Positions 16,675-25,330 of a DNA stretch of 64,000 nt are shown piece after piece. The notes under the pieces are model-generated. The model had not been told where the DNA came from, searched no databases, and worked only from the letters and a program-made list of their open reading frames with translations. Each line of letters starts with the position of its first letter. Position 1 is the stretch's first letter. Position numbers and translations under genes: made by a program. Origin of the DNA: Hymenobacter artigasi (lineage in GTDB: Bacteria > Bacteroidota > Bacteroidia > Cytophagales > Hymenobacteraceae). The DNA is taken from NCBI RefSeq assembly GCF_012275535.1, contig NZ_JAAVTK010000001.1, forward strand, positions 620,001-684,000, in the 5' to 3' direction.

Positions 16675-18981
16675 TCAGGGCGTGAGCGGGTAGGTGTTTT
16701 TGATTAGGCGACGATGGCTACCGGTGCCAACGTAGTAATAGACATCGGTATTGAGCGGCCGAATAAGCAGGTCATCGGCCAGCAGGTCCCGGTTTTGGTA
16801 GATGACTTCGATGCGTACGACCTCCGGCGTTACCCGGAACGGCACGATTATCCGCACCCAGTTGCCCAGCACCTCGGTGGCTTTGCGCCCGTCGACCACG
16901 GTTGTGGTGGCTTCGCCTTTGGCGTTGTAGGCCTTCACCTGCATGTTGCCGTAGCCATAGTCCGACTTCCCGTTCATCCACACCGAGGCTTCGTAGCGGC
17001 CGGTATCGGCGGGGGCCGGCACGGGGCCATCATACAGCGTCGAGAAGCCGTCGGCGGCCTGATAATAAGCTCCCGCCCCGAGCCGCCCCCGCCGGTCGGG
17101 CGCCTGGTCGAACGACTGCACCAGCACTCCGGCCGGGGTAGTAGCTCGCAGCCCCCCGGCGCGCACCGGCAGCGTGGGCAGCAGCGAATCGGCGAGGATG
17201 CGCGCGCGGGGCAGGGCCGTGGCCGCCAGGGCCGCAATCGGCAGCTCGTAGAGCGAAGCCTCGGGCGTTTCCACCAGCAGATGGCCCAGCTTGATGAGGC
17301 GCTGCTCGGCTTCGGTATAATAGTCGGGGGTGACGAGCAGCAGAATGGGCTTATCGTTGGGAAAATGGGCCAGTAGCTCTTTAGGAACCATGTCGCTGCT
17401 GAACAGCTGAATATGCTGCATGGCCTGGCCCACCGAAGCCCGCGACACGTATGTGGCTAGCAGGGGCAGGCCGGTGATGGCCGCCGCCTTATCGCCCTGG
17501 TAAATAGAGTTGCTGCTACCGCTCAGGTCAAACTTGTCGGTGCCCATGTTGTAGTACGGCACCGGCAGAATGGCCTGAAAATCGGAAAGCTGACGCCCCA
17601 CCCACGACAGCCGGGAGACCACGCCAGTGGAGGGGTCCAGAAAGGTGCTGGCCCCGGTGCCCACCGTCACCTGCTCGGCCTTGGTGGATACCTGCAGCCA
17701 GGCCTCGGTGGCCCAGAACAGCAGCAGCGGCAGTCCCACCCACGCCAGGGCGGGTACGCGCTGGCGGCGCAGGTAGCGCCACATGCGGTACAGGCAGTAG
17801 GCCGTGTAGGTAGTGGCTACGTAGTAAAAAGGCCAAGCAAAGCGGCCCAGCGAGCGGAACTGCTTCACGGGTCCCGCATGGTCCGTCACCCACGCGAACC
17901 ACTCCCACTTAAACGGCATGCCGAAGGCCAGCAGCAGTAGCAGGCTGGCCGCCCACAGCCCCGTCCGCAGGTGCAGCGGCAGGGCCGGCCGCCACAGCCG
18001 CTGCCACTGGCGGCGGCGCACCACGGCCACCAGGCCCAGCACCACCGACACCGCCAGAGTGAGCGTACTCACCAGCCCGACATAGGCAAACCCTTCATCG
18101 TTGTACTCGTCGCTCGGCCAGTGCGCCTGCCACCAGTCGTGCAGCGGCCCCAGCACGGGCGTAAATACCGATTGGGTGTTCGAGATGTACACCGTTAGCC
18201 CGTAGGGATTGGGGGGGCGGTCGGCGACGTGGTCGGTGGCCCAGATGTAGCCCCGGAACAGCAGCAGCGGCAGCAGTGCCGCCAGCACCATGCGCCCCAG
18301 CCAGGGCCGCATACGGGGCTGCTGCCAGGCCAGCACCGCAATGTGGCCCATCAGAAAAAAGCAGCCGCAGGCCAGAAAGTACAGCATCATGCCGCCCATC
18401 AGCAGGGTACCCACCCCAAACAGCACGTACCAGCGCCACTGCCGCGGGGCCTCCTGCATGCGGATGATGCAGTACCAGAGCAGGGGCACGAAGCAGGCGT
18501 AGCTGAGCGAAATGTGGCCGTCGAGCCGCAGAATCTGCGGCGACATGAAGCCGATTAGCAGGGCCATCACCGCCGCGTAGAGCACCGGCAGCCGCGTGCG
18601 GCGCAGAATGGCGTACATCACCACCGGCGTGAAGGCGACCGAAACCAGGGGCAGCAGGTTGGTTATGGCCACCGTGTAGCGGCCCGTGGGCACCCCGTGC
18701 CGCTGCAAAAACGCCATAATGGCCGCCAGCAGGGGCTGGAGGTTGGGGTAGTTGAAATGCTCGCCGTAGGGATAGTTCATGCCCGTGAAGCGGTTGCCCA
18801 CATCGTGCATGGTGTAGAAAGCCGTGGCGAAATAGCTTTGCAGCGCATCGCCGCCATCTTTGAAAAAGTAGTCGTTCGGGTTGACCAGTATCGGCCAGAA
18901 CAGCACGGCCGTTAGCAGGGCAGCCACCAGGGCCACCCCGGCCATACCCAGCCGGTGCGCGTTGCGGAAAGTTGGACTCAT
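16675..18981 (-). CDS. Large membrane protein with GT-C-like core and extracytoplasmic C-terminal domain
   Basis: The ATG at 18979-18981 (MSPTFRNAHRLGMAG) is preferred over an upstream one that adds 19 residues, giving 768 residues. The first two thirds carry about ten membrane segments, with the early loop NPNDYFFKDGGDALQSYFAT holding acidic residues as in GT-C enzymes. From about residue 470 the protein is soluble, with a beta-rich region (PAPADTGRYEASVWMNGKSD) that may bind carbohydrate. I do not recognise a characterised family. It is divergent from the GH16 gene. Confidence 0.6.
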   Translation of the reverse strand: MSPTFRNAHRLGMAGVALVAALLTAVLFWPILVNPNDYFFKDGGDALQSYFATAFYTMHDVGNRFTGMNYPYGEHFNYPNLQPLLAAIMAFLQRHGVPTGRYTVAITNLLPLVSVAFTPVVMYAILRRTRLPVLYAAVMALLIGFMSPQILRLDGHISLSYACFVPLLWYCIIRMQEAPRQWRWYVLFGVGTLLMGGMMLYFLACGCFFLMGHIAVLAWQQPRMRPWLGRMVLAALLPLLLFRGYIWATDHVADRPPNPYGLTVYISNTQSVFTPVLGPLHDWWQAHWPSDEYNDEGFAYVGLVSTLTLAVSVVLGLVAVVRRRQWQRLWRPALPLHLRTGLWAASLLLLLAFGMPFKWEWFAWVTDHAGPVKQFRSLGRFAWPFYYVATTYTAYCLYRMWRYLRRQRVPALAWVGLPLLLFWATEAWLQVSTKAEQVTVGTGASTFLDPSTGVVSRLSWVGRQLSDFQAILPVPYYNMGTDKFDLSGSSNSIYQGDKAAAITGLPLLATYVSRASVGQAMQHIQLFSSDMVPKELLAHFPNDKPILLLVTPDYYTEAEQRLIKLGHLLVETPEASLYELPIAALAATALPRARILADSLLPTLPVRAGGLRATTPAGVLVQSFDQAPDRRGRLGAGAYYQAADGFSTLYDGPVPAPADTGRYEASVWMNGKSDYGYGNMQVKAYNAKGEATTTVVDGRKATEVLGNWVRIIVPFRVTPEVVRIEVIYQNRDLLADDLLIRPLNTDVYYYVGTGSHRRLIKNTYPLTP

Positions 18982-19237
18982 ACGGAAAGGAATACGTGGC
19001 CGGTAGACCGTCTGGAAACAGCAAAGAATACCTGGCACTTTTCAGCCCGCTTTCAAATGCGGCTTGAACACTCGGTATTTACACGCTTCAAAACTACAGC
19101 CCAATCCCCGAGCGCGCATTATTCATGCGGGTTGCGCTTCTACTTTTGCCCAGCGGCGGGCAGCGCGAGCAATGACTTCGGGCGCATCCTCCAACTACCA
19201 GCTCTGCATCGCCTCCTGCCCCTCCCCTGCATTTGCC
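18982..19237. other. Divergent intergenic region before the GH16 gene
   Basis: This gap separates the large membrane protein from the GH16 hydrolase. It holds one TACTTTTG box at 19141-19148 and no other feature I can support. Confidence 0.5.
19141..19148 (+). promoter_or_regulatory. -7 box for the GH16 gene
   Basis: TACTTTTG matches TAnnTTTG. It lies 89 bases before the ATG at 19238 and downstream of the alternative ATG at 19064, which supports the shorter start. Confidence 0.45.
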
Positions 19238-20593
19238 ATGGCGCTGAATTCTGTAACCCGAGCTATTATCCTCATCGCCCTGCTGGGAGCCGGCACCCTG
19301 GCCCCCGGCCGTGCCCAGGGCCCGGTGCGCTACGCCGACTGGCGCCTAGAGTGGGCCGAGGAATTCAATACCCCCATCGACACCGCCAAGCTGGCCGAGC
19401 GGTGGCGCTTCTACTACCCTTGGGGCCACGTCATCAACCCATCGTTTGAGGCGGGCTACTACACCGGCGAGGGCCTGCATACCGGCGATGGCCTGCTCAA
19501 CATGACCATGCGCGAGCTGGCCGAGCCGCGGCCTTACCGGGGCAAAAACATGCGCTACGATACCCCCATGCTCATGAGCCGGCACCCCGCCGATTCGCTC
19601 CTGCCCTACAACTGCCACGCCGGCGAGGGCTTCAGCTACGGTCTGTTTGAGGTGCGGCTGCGACAGCCACTGCACCGGGAGTCATTTCCCGCGTTCTGGC
19701 TCTTTGGGGGGGTGCCCGATGAGATTGATATCTTCGAAGCCGCCGCCGACAACTTCAGCAACAATTTTCATCTGGCGGCGAACGAGTACTGGCGGCCGAC
19801 AAGGCGAACATCGATGGACTGCCAGTGCGAATACTACAACGTGGACCCCTCCGGCAACCTGCACGACCAGTTTCATACCTACGGCATGAGCTGGATGCCC
19901 GACGGGGTTATTTTCTATTACGACGGCATCCCCATTCGCCACGAAACCCGGTACATTCCAACCGGTTGCGGCATGGCCGTTATCCTGAATCTGGGCGTGG
20001 TGGACTGGGCCCGGCATGCCACCGATACCATGGCCGTGGACTACATCCGCATTTACCGGCCCCGCCGGCTGCCGCCCGTGCCCGTGGTGCAGCGCCCGGG
20101 GGCCGAGTACCCGCACAACGAACAGGACTGGATGCCGGCCGAAACGCAGCCCGGTCGGGCCGACCAGGCCACCCGCCAGGACTGGCTCCTGGCCCCGGCC
20201 CGCCGCGCCCCGCAGCAGCTCACGCTGCAGCTCACGGACAACTACAATCCAACCTGCGATTTGCACATGTCGCTGCCCGTGGCCGGCCGCTGGGCCCCCA
20301 CCTGGACGCAAACCTATGGCACCCCCGAGCTGCGCGTGCGTATTCCCGCGTCCGACTCGCTGCATTGGACGGTGCGTGATGCCTTTGGGCAATTTGTTGG
20401 CAGTGGCACCAGCCCGGGCGGCGGCACGTGGCGGCCCAGCCTGGCGGCGCTCCCGCCCGGGGCCTACGCCCTGCACCTGCGCCAGGGCGCGGCAGTTACC
20501 GTGCAGCCCCTCAACATCATCGGCCGGGCCGTCCATTCGGCACCCGATAGTGTGTGGCAGAAGCCGGCCATAGTCCCACTGGACGCCGAATGA
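19238..20593 (+). CDS. Secreted glycoside hydrolase family 16 protein
   Basis: Starting at ATG 19238, the 451-residue protein has a signal peptide (MALNSVTRAIILIALLGAGT, cleaved near GRAQG). The GH16 domain runs through WAEEFNTP, GEGFSYGLFEVRLRQP, PAFWLFGG and the catalytic signature DEIDIFEA near residue 164, in which the two outer acids are nucleophile and acid/base. FHTYGMSWMPDGVIFYYDG and a closing YIRIYRP follow. GH16 enzymes cleave beta-1,3/1,4 glucans and galactans. The C-terminal 130 residues form a further beta domain. Neighbouring lipoproteins and membrane glycosyltransferases suggest work on a surface polysaccharide. Confidence 0.88.
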   Translation: MALNSVTRAIILIALLGAGTLAPGRAQGPVRYADWRLEWAEEFNTPIDTAKLAERWRFYYPWGHVINPSFEAGYYTGEGLHTGDGLLNMTMRELAEPRPYRGKNMRYDTPMLMSRHPADSLLPYNCHAGEGFSYGLFEVRLRQPLHRESFPAFWLFGGVPDEIDIFEAAADNFSNNFHLAANEYWRPTRRTSMDCQCEYYNVDPSGNLHDQFHTYGMSWMPDGVIFYYDGIPIRHETRYIPTGCGMAVILNLGVVDWARHATDTMAVDYIRIYRPRRLPPVPVVQRPGAEYPHNEQDWMPAETQPGRADQATRQDWLLAPARRAPQQLTLQLTDNYNPTCDLHMSLPVAGRWAPTWTQTYGTPELRVRIPASDSLHWTVRDAFGQFVGSGTSPGGGTWRPSLAALPPGAYALHLRQGAAVTVQPLNIIGRAVHSAPDSVWQKPAIVPLDAE

Positions 20594-20764
20594 GCAGCCC
20601 CGCCAGTGCCGGGGGCGCGGGTCGGCTGCACCCTTTTTTCGACGGTCCGCAACCCGGCAGCTGGTGGTAGTTGCCAAATTCACAATTCCTTATTCCCTCG
20701 TATTTATTTGGGCGGGCTGCTAATTCTCGTTCGCATAAGAACAAGGAGAGTGGGTTGAATGCCG

Positions 20765-20772
20765 TAGTTTTG
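20765..20772 (+). promoter_or_regulatory. -7 box before the tandem lipoproteins
   Basis: TAGTTTTG matches TAnnTTTG and lies 29 bases before the ATG at 20802. No -33 TTG at the right distance is seen. Confidence 0.5.
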
Positions 20773-20801
20773 CCCCATTATTCTCCATCCACTTCAATAC
20801 A

Positions 20802-21353
20802 ATGAGAAAAAATATTCTCAATTCGCTGGTCGTACTGGCCGGTACCAGTCTGCTGTTGGTTTCCTGCTCCAAAGACGAAGACAAGGTGAAGGGCACCCTG
20901 GTAACCCACAACGATTTTGAAGCGGTACTGGGCTGGGGCGGCACGGCCGACGTCAGCGTAAATACCGAAAAGGCGCATTCGGGCAAATATTCGATAAAAG
21001 TTGGGCCCCAAAACGAGTATGCCTATACCTACTCGCAGACCCTGGGCCAGATGAGCCCGACGAAAATAAAGGAGCTGACCCTCTCGGCTTGGGTATGGTC
21101 GCCTAATGCACAAGCGTCCAGCACCCTGGTGGTTTCCATCAACCACTCTACCACGGTAAATACTGCGGTGTTCTACGGTGGCATTGACCTGAGCAAGGAA
21201 GTGACCAAGTACAAGACTTGGCAGCACGTATCGAAGACCTTTACCCTGCCCGATTCGGTGCAGTCGACCAACCACCTGAAATGCTACCTGTGGCGGGCCG
21301 GCAACAGCGAAGCGGTCTACGTTGATGATATGACCCTGAGCGTTGGCGAATAA
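20802..21353 (+). CDS. Lipoprotein with jelly-roll-like domain, first of a tandem pair
   Basis: This 183-residue protein starts with a lipoprotein signal (MRKNILNSLVVLAGTSLLLVS before Cys22). The remainder is one beta-rich domain: THNDFEAVLGWGG, KAHSGKYSIKVGPQNEYAY, LTLSAWVWSP and a final EAVYVDDMTLSVGE. That pattern is common in galactose-binding/CBM-like folds. The next protein is its paralogue, with the same landmarks in the same order. The pair lies between a GH16 hydrolase and a membrane glycosyltransferase, which suggests surface glycan binding. Function is otherwise unknown. Confidence 0.75.
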   Translation: MRKNILNSLVVLAGTSLLLVSCSKDEDKVKGTLVTHNDFEAVLGWGGTADVSVNTEKAHSGKYSIKVGPQNEYAYTYSQTLGQMSPTKIKELTLSAWVWSPNAQASSTLVVSINHSTTVNTAVFYGGIDLSKEVTKYKTWQHVSKTFTLPDSVQSTNHLKCYLWRAGNSEAVYVDDMTLSVGE

Positions 21354-21900
21354 ACTTCCCCAAATAATCGGCCGGCTGGCCGCAGCGGGGCTCCTGAGCT
21401 TCGTTGCGGCCTGCTCCGGGTCTGACGCCGGCCATTGGGTGGGCGACTACGTGACGGACAACGACTTTGAGGCCATGCGCGGCTGGCTGCCCGATGCCTC
21501 CAGCCTCACCCGCGACCACGCGCACTCCGGGCAGTTTGCCACCTACGTGGGCCCCGAGCGCGAATACGGCCTGACCTTCGACCTGCCCCTGCGCGATGCC
21601 AGCGTGCACACGCTGAAGGGCGTGGCCGTGGAGGCCTGGGTTTATCTGCCCACGCCGGAGTCTGCCGCTTCGCTCGAAGTGCAGGTACCCCTGGCTGGCC
21701 CCGACAGCCGCATGGGCTTTGCGGGCAGCATCAAGCTGGCCGACCAGGTAAAGGAAACCGCGAAGTGGACCCGCGTGCGGCAGGAATTTGCCTTTCCGGC
21801 GGGTCTGCCCGGCGATGCGCACCTGCGCATTTTCCTGTGGCGCAATGCTACCCAGGCAACGGCTTACCTTGACGACTTGCGGGTGAAGGCCCTGGAGTAA
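21343..21900 (+). CDS. Lipoprotein with jelly-roll-like domain, second of a tandem pair
   Basis: The 185-residue frame starts at a TTG (21343) inside the last codons of the previous gene, an 11-base overlap that points to translational coupling; no in-frame ATG lies upstream. The signal AAAGLLSFVAACSGSDAG has the lipobox VAAC. The mature part mirrors its neighbour: TDNDFEAMRGW, HAHSGQFATYVGPEREYGL, VEAWVYLP and YLDDLRVKALE. A recent tandem duplication followed by divergence explains the pair. Ligand unknown. Confidence 0.72.
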   Translation: MANKLPQIIGRLAAAGLLSFVAACSGSDAGHWVGDYVTDNDFEAMRGWLPDASSLTRDHAHSGQFATYVGPEREYGLTFDLPLRDASVHTLKGVAVEAWVYLPTPESAASLEVQVPLAGPDSRMGFAGSIKLADQVKETAKWTRVRQEFAFPAGLPGDAHLRIFLWRNATQATAYLDDLRVKALE

Positions 21901-21945
21901 TTGCTGCCGGGCCGGCGCGTTGCGCGGGCCACATCCTTTCTGCTG

Positions 21946-23316
21946 ATGCGTTTTCTTCCGACTTTGGGGGCCGTGGGCCCATTCCGGCGCGCCTGGCTGT
22001 GGCAGGCGGGACTCTACCTCAGCTTCTGGGCCGAGCTGCGCCTGTTCACGGACCTGCGCCTGAACTATGGCCCGTTTCTGAACCCGGTGCTGTTCTACCT
22101 GTCCTCGGTGCTCATGTGCGTATTCGCGGGCCTCTACTGGCTCGACCGCCCTGTGGCTCCCGCCGACGCGGAGCGCACCAGCCGCCGCTTTCCGCTGGCC
22201 TGGATTGGGCTGCTGCTCGGTGCCGTGCAGGTGCTATACGTGCAGGCCCCGATTATCGCGACGCAGGCCATCGACGTGCGCTCGTCCGACATCATCCCCA
22301 TTCTCCAGGCCGACGTGAGCCGGTTTCGCGCGGGCGAGGTGGTGTACCGCTACATCACTACCCTGCCGTACCCGCTGTTTCCGAACCACTTGCCGCTCCA
22401 GTGGCTGCCCTACGTGCCCGCCGACCAGCTGGGCATCGACTACCGCTGGTGGGCGCTGGGCATTTTGCTGTTGGTGGGTTTTGGCGCTTACCAGGCCACG
22501 CTGGCGCGGCAGCCCCTCAGCCTGGTCAATTTCCTGCTGAAGGTGGCCCTGCCGGCCTACGTGCTCTACCGCCTCATTTCCCGCGACGGACAGCTGTACG
22601 CGCACCCCGTCGAGCCCACCATCATTGCCTACTACTGCATTCTGGCGGCCAGTGTGCTGAGCCGGTCGGCGCTGTTGCAGGGGGCGGCCCTGGTGCTGTG
22701 CCTGTTGTCGCGCTACTCGGTGGTGTTCTGGGTGCCGTTTTACCTGTGGGTGCTGTGGCGTGAAGAGGGCCGCCGCCACGCCCTGCTGGTGGCCGGGCTG
22801 GTGCTGGCCGGCATTGTGGGCATCTACGTGGTGCCCTTCCTGAGCAAAGACTGGACGATTTTCACCCACGCGCTGAGCGAATACCGCATCTCGACCCTCG
22901 GCGAGTGGGGCCGCACCGACGGGGCCGGGGGCCTGCCGCCGCAGCTGTTCGGCGGCGTGGGCCTGGCCGCGTGGTTCTTCACCTACGGCCCCGAGGATTT
23001 GAATGCCCGCATCAGTCTTATTCAGGCAGCCGATGCCCTGCTTTCAATAGGAGCAGTACTGCTGGCAGCCGGGGTGTACTACTACTTCCGCCACCGCTTC
23101 GACTACCGCATTTTCGCCCTCATCGCGCTAAAGTTTTACCTGGCCACGTTCTACGCTTTTATCCAGACGCCCTACGCCTACCTGGAGTCGCTGGGCCTGT
23201 TCATCTCCGTATTTGTGGTGATGATGACCGGGGCCGGGCTGGCCACCACCACGCCCCGGGCCGATAAGCGCGCCCCGGCGGTCCTGCCGCCGCTGGTGCC
23301 GGCCACCGCAGCGTAG
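21946..23316 (+). CDS. Multi-spanning membrane protein, GT-C glycosyltransferase-like
   Basis: The ATG at 21946 gives 456 residues; a TTG directly after the preceding stop codon (21901) would add 15. About ten hydrophobic segments are visible. The loop IDVRSSDIIPILQADVSRFRAGEVVY holds conserved-looking acidic residues near the first periplasmic loop, as in DUF2029/GT87-type mannosyltransferases. It follows the lipoprotein pair with almost no gap and is probably in the same operon. The gene ends before a nested palindrome. Confidence 0.6.
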   Translation: MRFLPTLGAVGPFRRAWLWQAGLYLSFWAELRLFTDLRLNYGPFLNPVLFYLSSVLMCVFAGLYWLDRPVAPADAERTSRRFPLAWIGLLLGAVQVLYVQAPIIATQAIDVRSSDIIPILQADVSRFRAGEVVYRYITTLPYPLFPNHLPLQWLPYVPADQLGIDYRWWALGILLLVGFGAYQATLARQPLSLVNFLLKVALPAYVLYRLISRDGQLYAHPVEPTIIAYYCILAASVLSRSALLQGAALVLCLLSRYSVVFWVPFYLWVLWREEGRRHALLVAGLVLAGIVGIYVVPFLSKDWTIFTHALSEYRISTLGEWGRTDGAGGLPPQLFGGVGLAAWFFTYGPEDLNARISLIQAADALLSIGAVLLAAGVYYYFRHRFDYRIFALIALKFYLATFYAFIQTPYAYLESLGLFISVFVVMMTGAGLATTTPRADKRAPAVLPPLVPATAA

Positions 23317-23335
23317 CGCCGCCGGGCCGGGCCCG

Positions 23336-23429
23336 CCGGTCTGACCGCCCTAGGCGGTCTGACCGGTTGAAGCACCCCCGATTTCGCTTCAACAACAACC
23401 GGTCAGACCGCCTAGGGCGGTCGGACCGG
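23336..23429. repeat. Nested inverted repeat between convergent genes
   Basis: Arms 23336-23373 and 23386-23429 pair over most of their length; the right arm has six extra bases. Each arm is itself nearly palindromic around CCGCCCTAGGCGG, so it can also fold into two separate hairpins. It separates a plus-strand and a minus-strand glycosyltransferase gene and probably acts as a two-way terminator. Confidence 0.8.
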
Positions 23430-23491
23430 GGCATACGCTCACTTCTGCCCTTTTATTGCGCCCCGCGCTAGGGCGGGGTAAGCCCGGCAGC

Positions 23492-24217
23492 CTACTGACC
23501 CAGCAGGCCGTATTTAAGGATGCAGTAGATGGCCCGAAACCCGTCGCGCCAGCCAATTTTTTTGCCCTCGGCGTAGGTGCGACCGTAGTAGCTGATGCCG
23601 ACTTCGTAAATGCGGGCATCCTTCACGCGGGCCACTTTAGCGGTTACCTCGGGCTCGAAGCCGAACCGATTTTCGACCAGGACCAGGCCCTGAATGATGT
23701 CGCGCCGAAACATCTTGTAGCAGGTTTCCATGTCGGTCAGGTTCAGGTCGGTCATCATGTTCGACATGAAGGTGAGCATCTTGTTGCCGATGCTGTGCCA
23801 GAAGAACAGGATGCGGTGCGGGTTGCCGCCCATAAACCGGGAGCCGAACACCACATCGGCAAAGCCCTTCAGTACCGGCCTTATCAATAGGTTATACTCT
23901 TCGGGGTCGTACTCCAGGTCGGCATCCTGAATAATGACGTAGTCGCCGGTGGCCTCGCGGATGCCCGTGTGCAGGGCCGCGCCTTTGCCCTTGTTCACGG
24001 GATGCTCCAGCAGGCGCAGGCCCATTTCGGGGTAGCGCGCCGCGTAGGCCCGGATGGTATCGGCCGACCCGTCGGTCGAGCAGTCGTTGACGAGGATAAT
24101 TTCCTTCCCAATGTTATTCACCAGCTTCAGCTCGCGCAGCAAATCCAGAATCTGATGGATAGTACGGGCCTCGTTGTATACTGGAATGACGATGGATAGA
24201 GTGTCGAATTTTACCAC
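23492..24217 (-). CDS. Glycosyltransferase family 2, dolichyl-phosphate-mannose synthase-like
   Basis: The 241-residue protein is a single GT-A domain: [43 protein letters not shown], and [12 protein letters not shown] near residue 97. [15 protein letters not shown] and a C-terminal [18 protein letters not shown] follow. It lacks the two C-terminal membrane segments of the other GT2 protein in the window, matching short DPM1-type enzymes that charge polyprenyl phosphate. A -7 box lies at 24249-24256. Confidence 0.9.
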   Translation of the reverse strand: MVKFDTLSIVIPVYNEARTIHQILDLLRELKLVNNIGKEIILVNDCSTDGSADTIRAYAARYPEMGLRLLEHPVNKGKGAALHTGIREATGDYVIIQDADLEYDPEEYNLLIRPVLKGFADVVFGSRFMGGNPHRILFFWHSIGNKMLTFMSNMMTDLNLTDMETCYKMFRRDIIQGLVLVENRFGFEPEVTAKVARVKDARIYEVGISYYGRTYAEGKKIGWRDGFRAIYCILKYGLLGQ

Positions 24218-24248
24218 AGGAAAGGGGTTGGACGCAGCCGGAAAGCAG

Positions 24249-24256
24249 CAAAGGTA
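24249..24256 (-). promoter_or_regulatory. -7 box for the GT2 gene
   Basis: TACCTTTG on the minus strand, 31 bases before the ATG at 24217, fits TAnnTTTG. Confidence 0.5.
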
Positions 24257-24354
24257 AACGCTTCGCTTAATGAGGAATGAAGGCCGGGGAAGGAAGACCT
24301 GGAAAAGGGCTCCGGAAACCGCAGCCCCTCCGTCTTACAGTTATGCCGCAGGGG

Positions 24355-25146
24355 CTACAGCGCGCCCGTGCGGCCGCCATCCACGGGCACGCTGGTACCG
24401 TTGATGTAGCCGGCGGCGGGCGAGGCCAGGAACGCCACGGCGGCGGCCACTTCCTCGGCCAGACCGAAGCGACGGGCCGGAATGGTCTTCAGCATGTCGG
24501 CTTCGATGGCTTCGGCCGACTGGCCGGTTTGGGCCACCTTCTTCTCGATGAGGGAGGTGTGGCGCTGGGTGAGCGTGGCCCCGGGCAGCACGTTGTTGAC
24601 GGTAATGCCGGCCGGCCCCAGCTCGTTGGCCAGCGTTTTGGCCCAGCTGGCCACTGCCCCGCGAATGGTGTTGCTCACGCCCAGGCCCGGCAGCGGAATT
24701 TTCACCGAAGTGCTGATAATGTTGATAATGCGCCCGAAACCTGCCGCCCGCATCCCCGGCACCACGGCCTGCGCCAATAGATGGTTGCACACAATATGTT
24801 GGCTGAAGGCCGCCTGCAACGCCTCTACCGGGGCATCGATGAGCGGGCCACCGGCTGGGCCGCCGGTGTTGTTCACCAGAATGTCGAAGCCGGCTCCGGC
24901 TTCTTTCAGGTACGCGTGCACCGTGGCAGCCAGGGCCTCGGGATTGGTAAAATCGGCCACCAGGAAGTTATGTGCCTGCCCGGCCGGCGTGGGCAGGGCG
25001 GCAGCCACTTCGCGCAGGCGGGCCGCGTCGCGGGCCAGCAGCGTGACGGTGGCTCCCTGGCTGGCCAGGGTTTCGGCAATGGCCCGGCCAATGCCTTGGG
25101 TAGAGCCGCCCACCAGGGCACGGCGGGAAGAGAGCGGAAAATTCAT
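24355..25146 (-). CDS. SDR-family oxidoreductase with atypical active site
   Basis: This 263-residue protein is FabG-like in layout: GGSTQGIGRAIAETLASQGA at 13-32, LVNNTGGPAGGPL, FGRIINIISTSVK, ASWAKTLANELGPAGITVNNVLPG and GYINGTSVPVDGG. At the place of the usual YxxxK catalytic pair it reads SNTIR, so Tyr is replaced by Ser and Lys by Arg. It may therefore use a different mechanism or serve another role. It lies 1.5 kb from the hydroxyanthranilate dioxygenase gene on the opposite strand, so a part in tryptophan breakdown is possible but unproven. Confidence 0.85.
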   Translation of the reverse strand: MNFPLSSRRALVGGSTQGIGRAIAETLASQGATVTLLARDAARLREVAAALPTPAGQAHNFLVADFTNPEALAATVHAYLKEAGAGFDILVNNTGGPAGGPLIDAPVEALQAAFSQHIVCNHLLAQAVVPGMRAAGFGRIINIISTSVKIPLPGLGVSNTIRGAVASWAKTLANELGPAGITVNNVLPGATLTQRHTSLIEKKVAQTGQSAEAIEADMLKTIPARRFGLAEEVAAAVAFLASPAAGYINGTSVPVDGGRTGAL

Positions 25147-25330
25147 ACGCGCAAAAACAGAAGTTGACAGGATTGGGGAGCAGCCCGTTGGGACCGGGCC
25201 GGGCCGGGGACGAACTTGGCTGTAAAAGTGCGAAATTGCCCCTTAATTCCTGCCCGAAGGCAATGCAAGGACCCCGCCGATACGCCGGCGCGGCATTGCC
25301 GGTGCCTGCCGGGCAGCCCGCCGCTGCTTC

